Source: a virus
DNA length: 40,908 nucleotides
Reading direction: 5' to 3' (one strand)
Virus record (IMG/VR): IMGVR_UViG_3300027631_003126
Span: 1-40,908 of that record
The position numbers were made by a program, and so were the translations under genes. Shown piece after piece: positions 33,014-40,908 of this stretch. The notes beneath the pieces are model-generated. The model worked only from the letters and a program-made list of their open reading frames with translations. It searched no databases and was not told the DNA's origin. Position 1 is the first letter of the stretch. Each line of letters begins with the position of its first letter.

Positions 33014-34771
33014 TTAACTACCGCATGAAAGGCAGTCCGGATTGTCAATTGAACATACTTTTCCAGCAAACTCTTCTGGATCAAATTCTACAACTGGATC
33101 TTCCTTTTGTGGTTTTGAACTTTGAGTATTTTGGATAGAAGATAAATCAACACCCAATCCCTTAAGAGCACCAGTCTTAGACTTTGTCCTTAAATAATAC
33201 ATACCAGTCTTAAGACCTTGCTTCCAACCATAGAAGTGAGCAGAAGAAAGCTTAGAGTGAGAAGGCTCAGTCATGAATAAATTAAAAGATTGTGATTGAT
33301 CAATAAAATAACCACGATCTCTAGACATATCAATTAATGTTTTGCCCTTCATTTCCCATACAGTCTTATATAGCTCTTTAATCTCAGTAGGAATTTCAGG
33401 AATATTTTGAACGGATCCACTTTCAGAAATTAATCTAAGACGAATATTGTCATTCCATAAACCTAAATTATATAGATCATCAACAAGATACTTATTAATT
33501 ACGACATATTCTCCACTCAAAGTATTTCTCTTATAGATTAATGCTGTAAATGGCTCAAACGCTTCATTATTACCAAGAATTTGCGCAGTAGAAGCAGTTG
33601 GCATAGGAGCTACTAATAAAGAATTCCTAAGACCGTTAGCTTTAATCTTTTCCTTAAGATCAGAGAAATTCCATCTACCTGACAAATCAGATTCTGTAAG
33701 ACCCCAGAGATTGTATTGTAAGATTCCTTCAGATGCTGGTGAACCTTGAAATGATGAATAAGACCCATGTTCTTTCGCAAGATCGTTAGAAGCAGTTAAA
33801 GCAGCAAAATAGATAGTTTCAAAAATATCCTTATTAAGCTTTTGTGCCTCTTCAGATTCAAAAGGAAGACCCATCATAACAAATGTATCAGCTAATCCTT
33901 GAACACCTAATCCAATTGGTCGATGACGATTATTTGAAGTAGCTGTTTCAGGAGTAGGATAATAATTAATATCAATTACCCTATTAAGATTAACAGTTGC
34001 TTGGTATGTTACATCATAAAGCTTTTGGAAATCATACTTTCTAAGCTTCTTATCCTTCTCACGAACTTTACCAGATGGAATAGATACAAATTTTGGTAAT
34101 GCAACAGATGCTAAATTACATACTGCTGTTTCATCTTTGCTCGAGCGCTCAATTATTTCTGTACACAAATTACTTGAATAAATTGTCCCAAGATTCTTTT
34201 GATTACTCTTGTAGTTACATGCATCCTTATAAAGCATGTATGGAGTACCAGTTTCAACCTGTGAATCAAGAACCTTATCCCACAATTCACGAGCCTTTAC
34301 TGTTTTCATAGCTTTGCCTTCAGATTCATATTTTTCATATAATTCTGTGAAAGCTTTATGGCTAGGAGTATCGTAAGCGTCAATCAATCCTGGAACTTCA
34401 TTAGGCGAAAACAAAGACCAATTTCCATCTTCCTCTACACGCTTCATGAATAAGTCTGGAATCCAAAGGGCCAAAAATAAATCTCTAGCTCTGAGTTCTT
34501 CCTTACCATTATTTTTACGTAAGTCTAGGAAGTCAAAAATATCTCCATGCCAAGGCTCAAGATATACAGCAATAGAACCCTTCCTACGTCCACCGCCATT
34601 ATGGGCAAAACCAAATGGGGTGAGGTAATTATGTGTATTTTCAATTTCTAAATCATAAAGTTTTCCAGAATAATTTACGTTTTCTACATTTACTCTTTTA
34701 AAGTCTAATGTATTGATATCCAAACCAAGTTCAAAAGGTTCCTCAATAAAAGGAATGTCAAAGTCTCTCAT
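33014..34771 (-). CDS. nrdA: Split intein C-part fused to class Ia ribonucleotide reductase large-subunit C-extein (585 aa)
   Basis: Residues 1-58 are a C-intein (block [21 protein letters not shown]). From Gly59 the sequence is reductase: [21 protein letters not shown], the active-site segment [16 protein letters not shown], the [12 protein letters not shown] motif, and the C-terminal pair C-S-I-D...CLSC that shuttles electrons. It must join the N-part encoded at 35658-36836 to make a full subunit of about 813 residues, which reduces ribonucleotides to deoxyribonucleotides. The ATG at 34771 has GGGAGA upstream and overlaps the endonuclease gene by 14 bases. The residue after the terminal Asn is Gly, not Cys, Ser or Thr. 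Confidence 0.93.
   Translation of the reverse strand: MRDFDIPFIEEPFELGLDINTLDFKRVNVENVNYSGKLYDLEIENTHNYLTPFGFAHNGGGRRKGSIAVYLEPWHGDIFDFLDLRKNNGKEELRARDLFLALWIPDLFMKRVEEDGNWSLFSPNEVPGLIDAYDTPSHKAFTELYEKYESEGKAMKTVKARELWDKVLDSQVETGTPYMLYKDACNYKSNQKNLGTIYSSNLCTEIIERSSKDETAVCNLASVALPKFVSIPSGKVREKDKKLRKYDFQKLYDVTYQATVNLNRVIDINYYPTPETATSNNRHRPIGLGVQGLADTFVMMGLPFESEEAQKLNKDIFETIYFAALTASNDLAKEHGSYSSFQGSPASEGILQYNLWGLTESDLSGRWNFSDLKEKIKANGLRNSLLVAPMPTASTAQILGNNEAFEPFTALIYKRNTLSGEYVVINKYLVDDLYNLGLWNDNIRLRLISESGSVQNIPEIPTEIKELYKTVWEMKGKTLIDMSRDRGYFIDQSQSFNLFMTEPSHSKLSSAHFYGWKQGLKTGMYYLRTKSKTGALKGLGVDLSSIQNTQSSKPQKEDPVVEFDPEEFAGKVCSIDNPDCLSCGS
34598..34771 (-). mobile_element. C-terminal half of split NrdA intein
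   Basis: It encodes 58 residues ending in His-Asn, with block F/G characteristics. It is separated from its N-half by an endonuclease gene. This is the arrangement described as fractured genes with split inteins in phage metagenomes (Dassa and co-workers, 2009). Confidence 0.85.
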
Positions 34772-35657
34772 TTTTCTTATTCTCCCATTTGGTTACTAAC
34801 GTATAACCAAGTTCTCTTAATTCATTTTCACGTCGAATTGTTTTTTGGTAAAGTTCACCAAAAGTTTTTTTACTAAATTGATTTATGCCATCAGGACTAT
34901 AATAATTAGGATTTCCGTGCCAATAATCACCATAAAATTCGTAAACAACTTTATTATTTAAATTAATTCCATCAACAATATATGATTTTCCATTGTGAAA
35001 TAACCAATAATTCCTATAATCTTTTGGAATATTTAAACTTTCAAGCCATCTTATTTCCATTGTTGATGTACCAATATAGCACTTCTTATTACCACAAGTT
35101 GATGCAAATTCGCTATGAGTTTCTCTAAATTTAACAAACATATCACACACTGGGCATTTTGGAATATTATTTATATTATTTTGATATAACCATATTCTAT
35201 GTCTTAATTTTGGGAAAAGAATATCTGCAAATGATGTGATTTCTTCTAAAAGCTTTTTATGTTGAATATAATCATTAGATAATAAAATTTGACTTATTCT
35301 GCCTCCAATTTGACTATTACTAATAAATATAGAATTTAATTCTTCTAATATATTAGGAATTTTTCTAATGACAAAAGATTGTTTAGAATATCCTTTTGAA
35401 AAGTTTTTATATTTAAGTGGATATCCATCAATATTTACTGGAGGTTCTTTAATTTCATGTGCAAAAAGATAACATTGTTCTTTGAAAGGTAAATCACTTA
35501 GGTTATATTTTAGAGAATAATTTTCTATTTCATTTAAAATTTCATGATAGTGACACATCATAAAAGTAAATTTTGATCTATTGCCAGAAGTATCCATACA
35601 AAAGAAGTTAATTTTTTCCCGTATTGAAAGATTTATGATACTCTGGCAATTTTTCAA
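34758..35657 (-). CDS. Vsr-like (EDxHD-type) homing endonuclease inside split intein (up to 299 aa)
   Basis: It lies between the two halves of the split intein. A zinc-finger-like part (C168, C171, C188, C193) precedes the nuclease domain, whose candidate residues are E201 (STMEIRWL), D229 (SYIVDG), D244 and H247 ([10 protein letters not shown]), ending in a GYTLVTKWE strand. This matches the family related to Vsr mismatch endonucleases (I-Bth0305I type, EDxHD) known from fractured genes. The start is unclear: a TTG at 35657 directly follows the N-intein stop in the same frame, while the first ATG is at codon 21. It probably spreads the split-intein cassette into intein-free nrdA alleles. Confidence 0.85.
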   Translation of the reverse strand: MKNCQSIINLSIREKINFFCMDTSGNRSKFTFMMCHYHEILNEIENYSLKYNLSDLPFKEQCYLFAHEIKEPPVNIDGYPLKYKNFSKGYSKQSFVIRKIPNILEELNSIFISNSQIGGRISQILLSNDYIQHKKLLEEITSFADILFPKLRHRIWLYQNNINNIPKCPVCDMFVKFRETHSEFASTCGNKKCYIGTSTMEIRWLESLNIPKDYRNYWLFHNGKSYIVDGINLNNKVVYEFYGDYWHGNPNYYSPDGINQFSKKTFGELYQKTIRRENELRELGYTLVTKWENKKNERL

Positions 35658-36836
35658 TTACTTTACCACCATATAGTCTGAGCTTAAATCTTTAGCATTT
35701 ACCCATTCTAAATGCAATATTCCAGCTTTGATTTTTTCTCTAATTAGATTAATATCACTATCTTCTGTTTTAACACATAAAAATGGATGTTCTTCGGTTA
35801 CTAATACATGATTTTCGCCATCAGAAAGTTTATATAAAGTTTTATCAGATGAATCAAATTCTTTAACATCAAGTACAGATTCATATCCAGAAGTAGTTAA
35901 AACTTTGTCACCATTATTTATATCACAAATATTAGTTAACCCATTTTCAGTATTAATTAATGTGTCAGGGACGAAACATTGATCAACATACCTGGCAGTC
36001 TCATTGAATACCTTAAGCATAGGAATAATTCCATTAGAATTCCCGTTTGTGCCCTTGATATAGCTACCCTTTGCACGAACCTTATGAATGTTAAGACCAA
36101 TTCCGCCAGCATTCTGAGAAATATGAGCACAATCTGATAGTGTCTTGTAAATACCTTCAATAGAATCTTCCATGTCAAGCAAGAAACAAGAAGATAACTG
36201 TGGCTTATTTGTTCCAGAATTAAACAAAGTAGGAGTAGCATGAGTAAATAGTCCTTGAGACATCATTTCATATGTCTTCTGCACCATTTCCAAATTATCA
36301 CCCCAAATACCCACACTTACTCTCATATACATTTGTTGAGGAGTTTCTGCTGGTAGCCCATTAATTTTAAGAAGATAAGCCCTTTCAAGAGTCTTATATC
36401 CAAAATAATCAATGTTAAAATCCCTATCATGAACAATCATAGCATTTAATTCTGTTGCATTTTTCTTGATTGTATTATATACAGTGTCAGAAATCATACC
36501 AGAAGCTTCGCCTGTACGAGGATTAACGTAACCATGTAAACTGTCAATTACTATAGAGAAGTCCTTAGGGACCCTCTTATATAGAGCAGTGATTGCAAGT
36601 CTGGCTGCAAGTGTTGAATAATCAGGATGAACTGGAATTAACGCTGCAGCTGTTTCTGCCGACAGCTTATCTAATACTTCTGAAGCAACACCATCATAGA
36701 TACCAGAAATTACTTTTCTAGCAACCTCATCAGAATCTACAAGTTCACTCAATCCATAAGTTTGCTTCTTAATTCTTGAAGAAATCTTGTCAAATCTTAC
36801 TGGCTCTTTACTGCCATCTCTCTTAATTACATCCAT
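35658..36836 (-). CDS. nrdA: Ribonucleotide reductase large-subunit N-extein fused to split intein N-part (392 aa)
   Basis: Residues 1-90 are an ATP-cone-type domain (MDVIKRDGSKEPVRFDKISS). The reductase barrel begins after it, with active-site C217 in QLSSCFLLDME. The extein ends at NETARYVDQ286, just before the conserved GGG(K/R)RKG loop. Residues 287-392 are an N-intein: block A CFVPDTLINTENG, block B ENHVLVTEEHPFL with the T-x-x-H pair, and an end near YMVVK. The type is the eukaryote-like class Ia enzyme. The start overlaps no gene; nrdB ends 3 bases upstream at 36839. Confidence 0.93.
   Translation of the reverse strand: MDVIKRDGSKEPVRFDKISSRIKKQTYGLSELVDSDEVARKVISGIYDGVASEVLDKLSAETAAALIPVHPDYSTLAARLAITALYKRVPKDFSIVIDSLHGYVNPRTGEASGMISDTVYNTIKKNATELNAMIVHDRDFNIDYFGYKTLERAYLLKINGLPAETPQQMYMRVSVGIWGDNLEMVQKTYEMMSQGLFTHATPTLFNSGTNKPQLSSCFLLDMEDSIEGIYKTLSDCAHISQNAGGIGLNIHKVRAKGSYIKGTNGNSNGIIPMLKVFNETARYVDQCFVPDTLINTENGLTNICDINNGDKVLTTSGYESVLDVKEFDSSDKTLYKLSDGENHVLVTEEHPFLCVKTEDSDINLIREKIKAGILHLEWVNAKDLSSDYMVVK
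35661..35978 (-). mobile_element. N-terminal half of split NrdA intein
   Basis: It encodes 106 residues from Cys287 to the stop of the N-extein gene. No endonuclease domain is inside it. Blocks A and B are intact, so the first N-S shift step should be possible. Confidence 0.87.
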
Positions 36837-36838
36837 AT

Positions 36839-37804
36839 TTAAAAATCCTCATCTGTACTAAATCCCTTGTTACCCTTGTCAAAGGTTCCGCTTTTGTTAT
36901 ATTCTGCTACACGCTTCTCGAAAAAGTTTGTCTTATTATCTAATGCAATATTTGTCATGAAGTCGAATGGGTTGTCAACGTTAAATACTTTACCAACCTT
37001 TAGATCCATAAACAACCTATCAGTAACATATTCAAGATATTGTTTCATAAGTTCAGAATTCATACCAATCAAACTCACTGGCAAGGCTTCTGTAATAAAT
37101 TCTTTTTCAATTTCAAGAGCAGATTGTAAAATTTCAATTACTCTTTCTCTGGAGAGTTTATTCTCAATGTGATTATTATAGAGATGAACAGCAAAGTCTG
37201 TATGCAAACCCTCATCACGGGAAATTAATTCATTTGAGAAAGAGAGTCCTGGCATTAATCCACGCTTCTTTAACCAGAAAATAGAACAAAATGAACCTGA
37301 GAAAAAGATGCCTTCAACAGCAGCAAACGCAATTAGACGTTCACAAAAAGATCCTGAGGAAATCCAACGTAGGGCCCATTCTGCTTTCTTTTTAACAACA
37401 GGAACAGTCTCAATAGCTCTAAAAAGATAATCTTGTTCAGCCTTGTCGGTAATATATGCATTGATCAAAAGGCTATACATTTGACTATGAATATTTTCCA
37501 TCATAATCTGAAAGCCATAGAAATGTTTTGCTTCCGGATATTGAACTTCTTTAACAAAATTCTCAGCAAGATTTTCGTTGACAATTCCATCTGATGCAGC
37601 AAAAAATGCTAATATGTGCTTAATGAAATGTTGTTCGTTAGGACTAAGTTTTGTGTCCCAGTCAGTTTTATCTGGATATAAATCTACTTCTTTTGTAGTC
37701 CAGAACGTCGCTTCCGCTTTCTCATAAAATTCAAAGATATCTTGAATCACTTCATCAGGACGGAATACAAATCGATTGTTATTTTCTTCTAATATTTTTT
37801 CCAT
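36839..37804 (-). CDS. nrdB: Class Ia ribonucleotide reductase small subunit (321 aa)
   Basis: It houses the di-iron centre and tyrosyl radical that activate the large subunit. Metal ligands and the radical residue are visible: D72, E103, H106 with Tyr110 (MENIHSQMY), E164 (EGIFFSG), E198 and H201 (RDEGLH). The C-terminus FSTDEDF is the tail that docks to the large subunit. Length and sequence are of the eukaryote-like R2 type. It precedes nrdA by 2 bases in the same operon and follows a strong terminator, so a promoter should lie between 37805 and 37865. Confidence 0.96.
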   Translation of the reverse strand: MEKILEENNNRFVFRPDEVIQDIFEFYEKAEATFWTTKEVDLYPDKTDWDTKLSPNEQHFIKHILAFFAASDGIVNENLAENFVKEVQYPEAKHFYGFQIMMENIHSQMYSLLINAYITDKAEQDYLFRAIETVPVVKKKAEWALRWISSGSFCERLIAFAAVEGIFFSGSFCSIFWLKKRGLMPGLSFSNELISRDEGLHTDFAVHLYNNHIENKLSRERVIEILQSALEIEKEFITEALPVSLIGMNSELMKQYLEYVTDRLFMDLKVGKVFNVDNPFDFMTNIALDNKTNFFEKRVAEYNKSGTFDKGNKGFSTDEDF

Positions 37805-37865
37805 TTGGTTATCACCTTAAGGCCTCTCTATATTACCTCTTACTCTATATTAACGCTATAATTTC

Positions 37866-37897
37866 GACAAAAAAACCAACTATTTATAAGTTGGTTT
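37866..37897 (-). terminator. Rho-independent terminator upstream of nrdB
   Basis: A 9-bp stem (37873-37881 with 37889-37897) with a 7-base loop is followed on the minus strand by seven T. It ends the transcript of the 154-residue gene. Confidence 0.9.
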
Positions 37898-37935
37898 AGA
37901 TGTTATTAATAATAATTGTTAATTGTTAACAAATA

Positions 37936-38400
37936 TTATGTCATAAGGTTATCTGGAATGATAACTCTTAACTTTTTTACTAAATTGTGCACATCAGAAT
38001 GAAAATCATTATCTTTGATATATTTTATAACTCTTGAATAAGCTTCTCTGTAATCAATGTTTAAATCATCTCCCACAAAATAAGCTGTCTTTACTAAAAC
38101 ACAATGAACTAAATGATTTGCTTCTTCATTATTTTCAACAAACAAAATAGAATCATCTTCATCGTTTGTATCAATCTTCATTTTTGTATTTTGAAAAGCC
38201 AAGGACATTCTTAAAAGATCTCTCCATGGAGTGCTTGTTCTGATATTTTTATTCTGTAAAACGTTTGGTAATTCCTTAGGATTTAAGGTCTTCATTGCAG
38301 TGAATACAGGCTGATTTTTGCTAATAACAGCTGCTACTACTTTTTGTTTCCTATTGCGCCATAACTCGAAGTTTTGATTCATTTTAATATTATCTGACAT
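37936..38400 (-). CDS. Hypothetical protein (154 aa)
   Basis: A soluble, mostly helical protein of unknown family. Residues 5-35 are basic (FELWRNRKQKVVAAV), and the C-terminal half has paired helices (YREAYSRVIKYIKDNDFHSD). No catalytic motif is seen. It is the last gene of the recJ-spoVS transcription unit and is followed by a strong terminator. Confidence 0.7.
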   Translation of the reverse strand: MSDNIKMNQNFELWRNRKQKVVAAVISKNQPVFTAMKTLNPKELPNVLQNKNIRTSTPWRDLLRMSLAFQNTKMKIDTNDEDDSILFVENNEEANHLVHCVLVKTAYFVGDDLNIDYREAYSRVIKYIKDNDFHSDVHNLVKKLRVIIPDNLMT

Positions 38401-38413
38401 TTATTAATACCTA

Positions 38414-38779
38414 TTACAAAGCCGACTTGATGTCAATAGCAAAAATTCTAGTACAGACACCCTTGGTTCTTTTTCCATTAATTTCTGCATAGTATTCCGA
38501 TTGCCTATTTACGAGAACAGATCCATTAGTAAGAGACTCAACTTCTCTAGATGCAAGCCTGAAGGCATTCATAGTGACATTTAGAGCAGTTGGACCAACA
38601 GAGAGCATCTTCACATAATCATGCTCTTTTAGTACGTGTAAAATGCTCCTGGATAGCCCTACGGGGTCAGTAGGCCTTCTATTACCATCAGGATCATTAG
38701 GATCTCCACCTCGAACTTTCAAAATTCTTGGATCTTTTTGATTCTTATTATTTTCATTATCTACATAAATATCGTTCAT
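38414..38779 (-). CDS. SpoVS-like protein (121 aa)
   Basis: Residues about 18-118 follow SpoVS, an Alba-fold protein first known as stage V sporulation protein S: ILKVRGGDPNDP, then SRSILHVLKEHDYVKMLSVGPTALNVTMNAFRLAS, then VLVNRQSEYYAEINGKRTKG and a final ARIFAIDI-like strand. The match to the SpoVS IGAGALNQAVKA helix and its G-x-x-RTA segment is clear. SpoVS members bind nucleic acid and affect sporulation in Bacillota, and are also found in other phyla. The N-terminal 17 residues are an added polar leader. It follows the zinc-finger gene by 3 bases. Confidence 0.8.
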   Translation of the reverse strand: MNDIYVDNENNKNQKDPRILKVRGGDPNDPDGNRRPTDPVGLSRSILHVLKEHDYVKMLSVGPTALNVTMNAFRLASREVESLTNGSVLVNRQSEYYAEINGKRTKGVCTRIFAIDIKSAL

Positions 38780-38782
38780 TTT

Positions 38783-39751
38783 TTAAACTTCCAACCCTAA
38801 AAGGGACATTTTATTTTTAAGAGAATCTAAAGCTATGTTAAATTCATCAATCGTACATCTATAGATATTAGCATTAAATACAATTTTCTTTTTTCCAGAT
38901 AATGCATTGCTAATTATCTTTTCTTCTAATAAACTAAGATTCATATTAACTAAATCATTTATTTTGTTTGAGTCCTCAATTCTATCATAAGTACAATTTT
39001 CATCTCCTTCATTACTATCTTGATTATAAACACTCATTAATCTAGGTGACACTGTTTGATATCCTGGATACATTTCATTAAACTTTTGAAATAACAAGGT
39101 TGAATGTTTAGATAATAAATGCTTTTTAATTGCTTCTTTAAGTGCGTTAGTTTTACAAATTTCACAATCATCTTTGACTGTTTCACAAGTGCATTCAATA
39201 GTTCGTGGAGTTTTAAAGCTTTTGCAAAATGGACAATGAGCTAAAGTTTCTAAATCAAATCCAGAATTGTTAATATGATTCCAGAGAATATCACTATGGC
39301 TTTTTCTTAAATGTGTAGAAAGTGGAGAAACGTATTTATCACAAATTGGGCATTTACATGATGGATTTCTTTTAGCTGCATTATCTGCTTTTACTAAATT
39401 AATATAATTGTGATGCAATGCTCCAATAAAATAATTCTTAAATTCTCCACTTCCACCATATCTTGATATTTTTCTTAAATTTCTAGGCTGCCAATTAGAA
39501 AGTACATTACAAAATATTTTCATATATTCAATAGAAAAATCATCATAAGAATCATATAGATAATAATATTGATTGTACCACTCCTGAATATGTAAATTCG
39601 GTGGATAAATGACACATATTTTACTATAATACAAATCTATTGCTCTTTGATTGTTTGTCTCTAGAGCTTTCTGATATCTAATAATTGCATCTTCTAACTG
39701 TGTCTGATATTCTTTTGACTTCTTATCAATTTTAGTATTTACTAATGACAT
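38783..39751 (-). CDS. Zinc-finger protein with possible sigma region-2-like N-terminus (322 aa)
   Basis: Residues about 70-125 (DFSIEYMKIFCNVLSNWQPR, EFKNYFIGALHHNYINLVKA) resemble sigma-factor region 2: acidic helix, then F-x-x-Y-F and a helix ending near D-N-A-A-K-R. Then comes a C2H2-type finger (CPICDKYVSPLSTHLRKSH), and a second cluster (CPFC, CTC, CEICK, H...H) near 170-215. The C-terminal 60 residues are helical and could be a recognition domain. It might be a late-transcription or DNA-binding factor; the sigma link is tentative. It sits between recJ and the spoVS-like gene. Confidence 0.6.
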   Translation of the reverse strand: MSLVNTKIDKKSKEYQTQLEDAIIRYQKALETNNQRAIDLYYSKICVIYPPNLHIQEWYNQYYYLYDSYDDFSIEYMKIFCNVLSNWQPRNLRKISRYGGSGEFKNYFIGALHHNYINLVKADNAAKRNPSCKCPICDKYVSPLSTHLRKSHSDILWNHINNSGFDLETLAHCPFCKSFKTPRTIECTCETVKDDCEICKTNALKEAIKKHLLSKHSTLLFQKFNEMYPGYQTVSPRLMSVYNQDSNEGDENCTYDRIEDSNKINDLVNMNLSLLEEKIISNALSGKKKIVFNANIYRCTIDEFNIALDSLKNKMSLLGLEV

Positions 39752-39810
39752 AATTTTTTATAATTTCAAATCTTTCGATCTGTACTATTTTGCCATTTTT
39801 ATTTAAAAAG

Positions 39811-40908
39811 TCAAGCTGTTTTGGAGGTTTTAATGTCTTCTATGATAAGTGATAAGTTTTTTCGTCCATAAAAAGAGTCTTCAGATAGTGTAAATGCAAC
39901 ATCATAGAAATTGCCCTCTTCAAATGAGTCAAATAGATATCCTTTTCTCCACCCATTAGCATCAATTGTAATAGTTGAAGATTTAGTAGAAAATTTTAAT
40001 TTAAGATGTTTATCATTAGACATTGTGCTTTTTTTAACCAACTTTAAATTAGAAATAGAAAATACTGGATTTAAATTCATAGAACCAAATGGAGAAAGCT
40101 TAGTTAATTCATCATAAGTAAAGCTAGAAACATCACTAAAGTTCATTTTTGAATCAATAACTACAACCTTGTCTTCAAATGACACTCCTGGCTGACTTTT
40201 GGCATATTTATCTAAAGCCTTTTGAAGGGGAATTAAATTATCTTTATGCAATTCAAATCCTGCAGCAAAAGCATGACCACCACATACAGTAGAACCATCT
40301 GCTCTTTTCTTAAACAATGCCCAAGCTTCTTCAGATTTTAAGGCATCAAGAATATTAAAATCTCTTACAGAACGACAGGATCCCTTAGCATATCCATCTT
40401 TTTTTATTGTGCAGCATAGCGTTGGTTTATTGAATTTCTCAGCAATCTTTCCAGCTATTAATCCAATCAAACCAGCATGCCAAGATTCTGACCAAACTAC
40501 AAGAATATTCACGTTTTCCACATCATAATTATTTAAAACGAAATTTATTGCATCTTCAGTAGCTTTTTCTTGGTCAATCTGCCTTTTCTTATTTGCATGA
40601 TCTAATTGTGTTGCTAAAAAATTAGCCCTAACTTCATTCTTTTCAAGCAATAAATCTAAAGCTGTACCAGAATCTGCAAGCCTTCCAATAGCATTAATTC
40701 TTGGGCCAATTTGAAATCCGATAGTAGTGGTGTTTACTTCTTTAGCTCCAGCAACTTTTAGTAGAGCCTTGACACCTGGCTTATTTGAATTAGATAGTTT
40801 TTCACAACCTAAATGAACAAGAATCCTATTTTCATCAATCATAGGAGCAACATCAGCAACAGTACCTAATGCTACATATTCAATATTCTCATCAACCATT
40901 TTTTTAAT
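39811..40908 (-). CDS. recJ: RecJ single-strand exonuclease, C-terminal part (partial at right edge)
   Basis: RecJ degrades 5' single-stranded DNA in repair and recombination. Visible signatures are YVALGTVADVAPMIDENR, GFQIGPRINAIGRLADSG, SWHAGLIGLIAGKIAEKF, GSCRSVRDFNILDAL, and CGGHAFAAGF of the DHHA1 domain, followed by an OB-fold-like C-terminus. The frame stays open through the last base, and the conserved sequence begins where about 200 residues of DHH catalytic domain would normally precede, so the gene continues beyond the edge. The ATG at 40899 is internal, not the start. Confidence 0.92.
   Translation of the reverse strand: MKKMVDENIEYVALGTVADVAPMIDENRILVHLGCEKLSNSNKPGVKALLKVAGAKEVNTTTIGFQIGPRINAIGRLADSGTALDLLLEKNEVRANFLATQLDHANKKRQIDQEKATEDAINFVLNNYDVENVNILVVWSESWHAGLIGLIAGKIAEKFNKPTLCCTIKKDGYAKGSCRSVRDFNILDALKSEEAWALFKKRADGSTVCGGHAFAAGFELHKDNLIPLQKALDKYAKSQPGVSFEDKVVVIDSKMNFSDVSSFTYDELTKLSPFGSMNLNPVFSISNLKLVKKSTMSNDKHLKLKFSTKSSTITIDANGWRKGYLFDSFEEGNFYDVAFTLSEDSFYGRKNLSLIIEDIKTSKTA

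Noticed and set aside
34758-35657. Endonuclease gene as the missing middle of NrdA
   Set aside because: The reductase sequence is complete across the YVDQ/GGG junction; the gene between has nuclease motifs and no reductase similarity.
37881-37888. TATAAATA as a late promoter upstream of nrdB
   Set aside because: It lies in the loop and stem edge of a clear terminator hairpin, so it is better explained as part of that.
39811-40899. RecJ as a complete short protein starting at 40899
   Set aside because: The frame remains open to the window edge, and the conserved sequence begins in the middle of the known RecJ domain order.

Overview
This window is a stretch of a large, AT-rich tailed-phage genome (Caudoviricetes). 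Terminase, portal and prohead-protease genes identify it as viral. The phage also carries its own replication, nucleotide-metabolism and transcription genes, as jumbo phages do. Every apparent native gene lies on the minus strand, so the gene order reads right to left. Only two inserted TnpB genes lie on the plus strand. Host evidence is indirect: a SpoVS-like protein and a SigH-like sigma factor resemble proteins of Bacillota and related bacteria, but this does not prove the host.

Right part (about 40.9 to 22.7 kb), DNA and nucleotide metabolism plus transcription: the C-terminal part of RecJ, a zinc-finger protein with a possible sigma-like N-terminus, a SpoVS-like protein, both class Ia ribonucleotide reductase subunits, dUTPase, a clamp-loader ATPase (DnaX type), a SigH-like sigma factor, a short adenylosuccinate synthetase, a DnaN-type sliding clamp, a probable clamp-loader delta subunit and a second sigma factor. 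The large reductase gene is fractured: N-extein plus N-intein, then a free-standing Vsr-like homing endonuclease gene, then C-intein plus C-extein.

Left part (about 22.6 to 0 kb), packaging and virion genes: a probable small terminase subunit, a large terminase with an intein in its P-loop, a visibly GC-richer tail-fibre module, UDP-galactopyranose mutase, several structural-type hypotheticals, a DUF192 protein, an acidic protein, the portal (with a nuclease-like domain fused to its C-terminus), a 1402-residue prohead-protease fusion, and a partial acidic gene running off the left edge.

Four selfish elements sit in 41 kb: a LAGLIDADG intein in terL, a split intein with endonuclease in nrdA, and two TnpB elements placed in gene junctions (portal/next gene and clamp/delta). 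The most unusual points are the portal-nuclease fusion, the glycine at +1 of the split reductase intein, the odd N-terminal junction of the terminase intein, and zinc-type cysteine clusters in most packaging proteins. No tRNA, rRNA or CRISPR array was recognised, and no gene-free stretch exceeds 300 bases.
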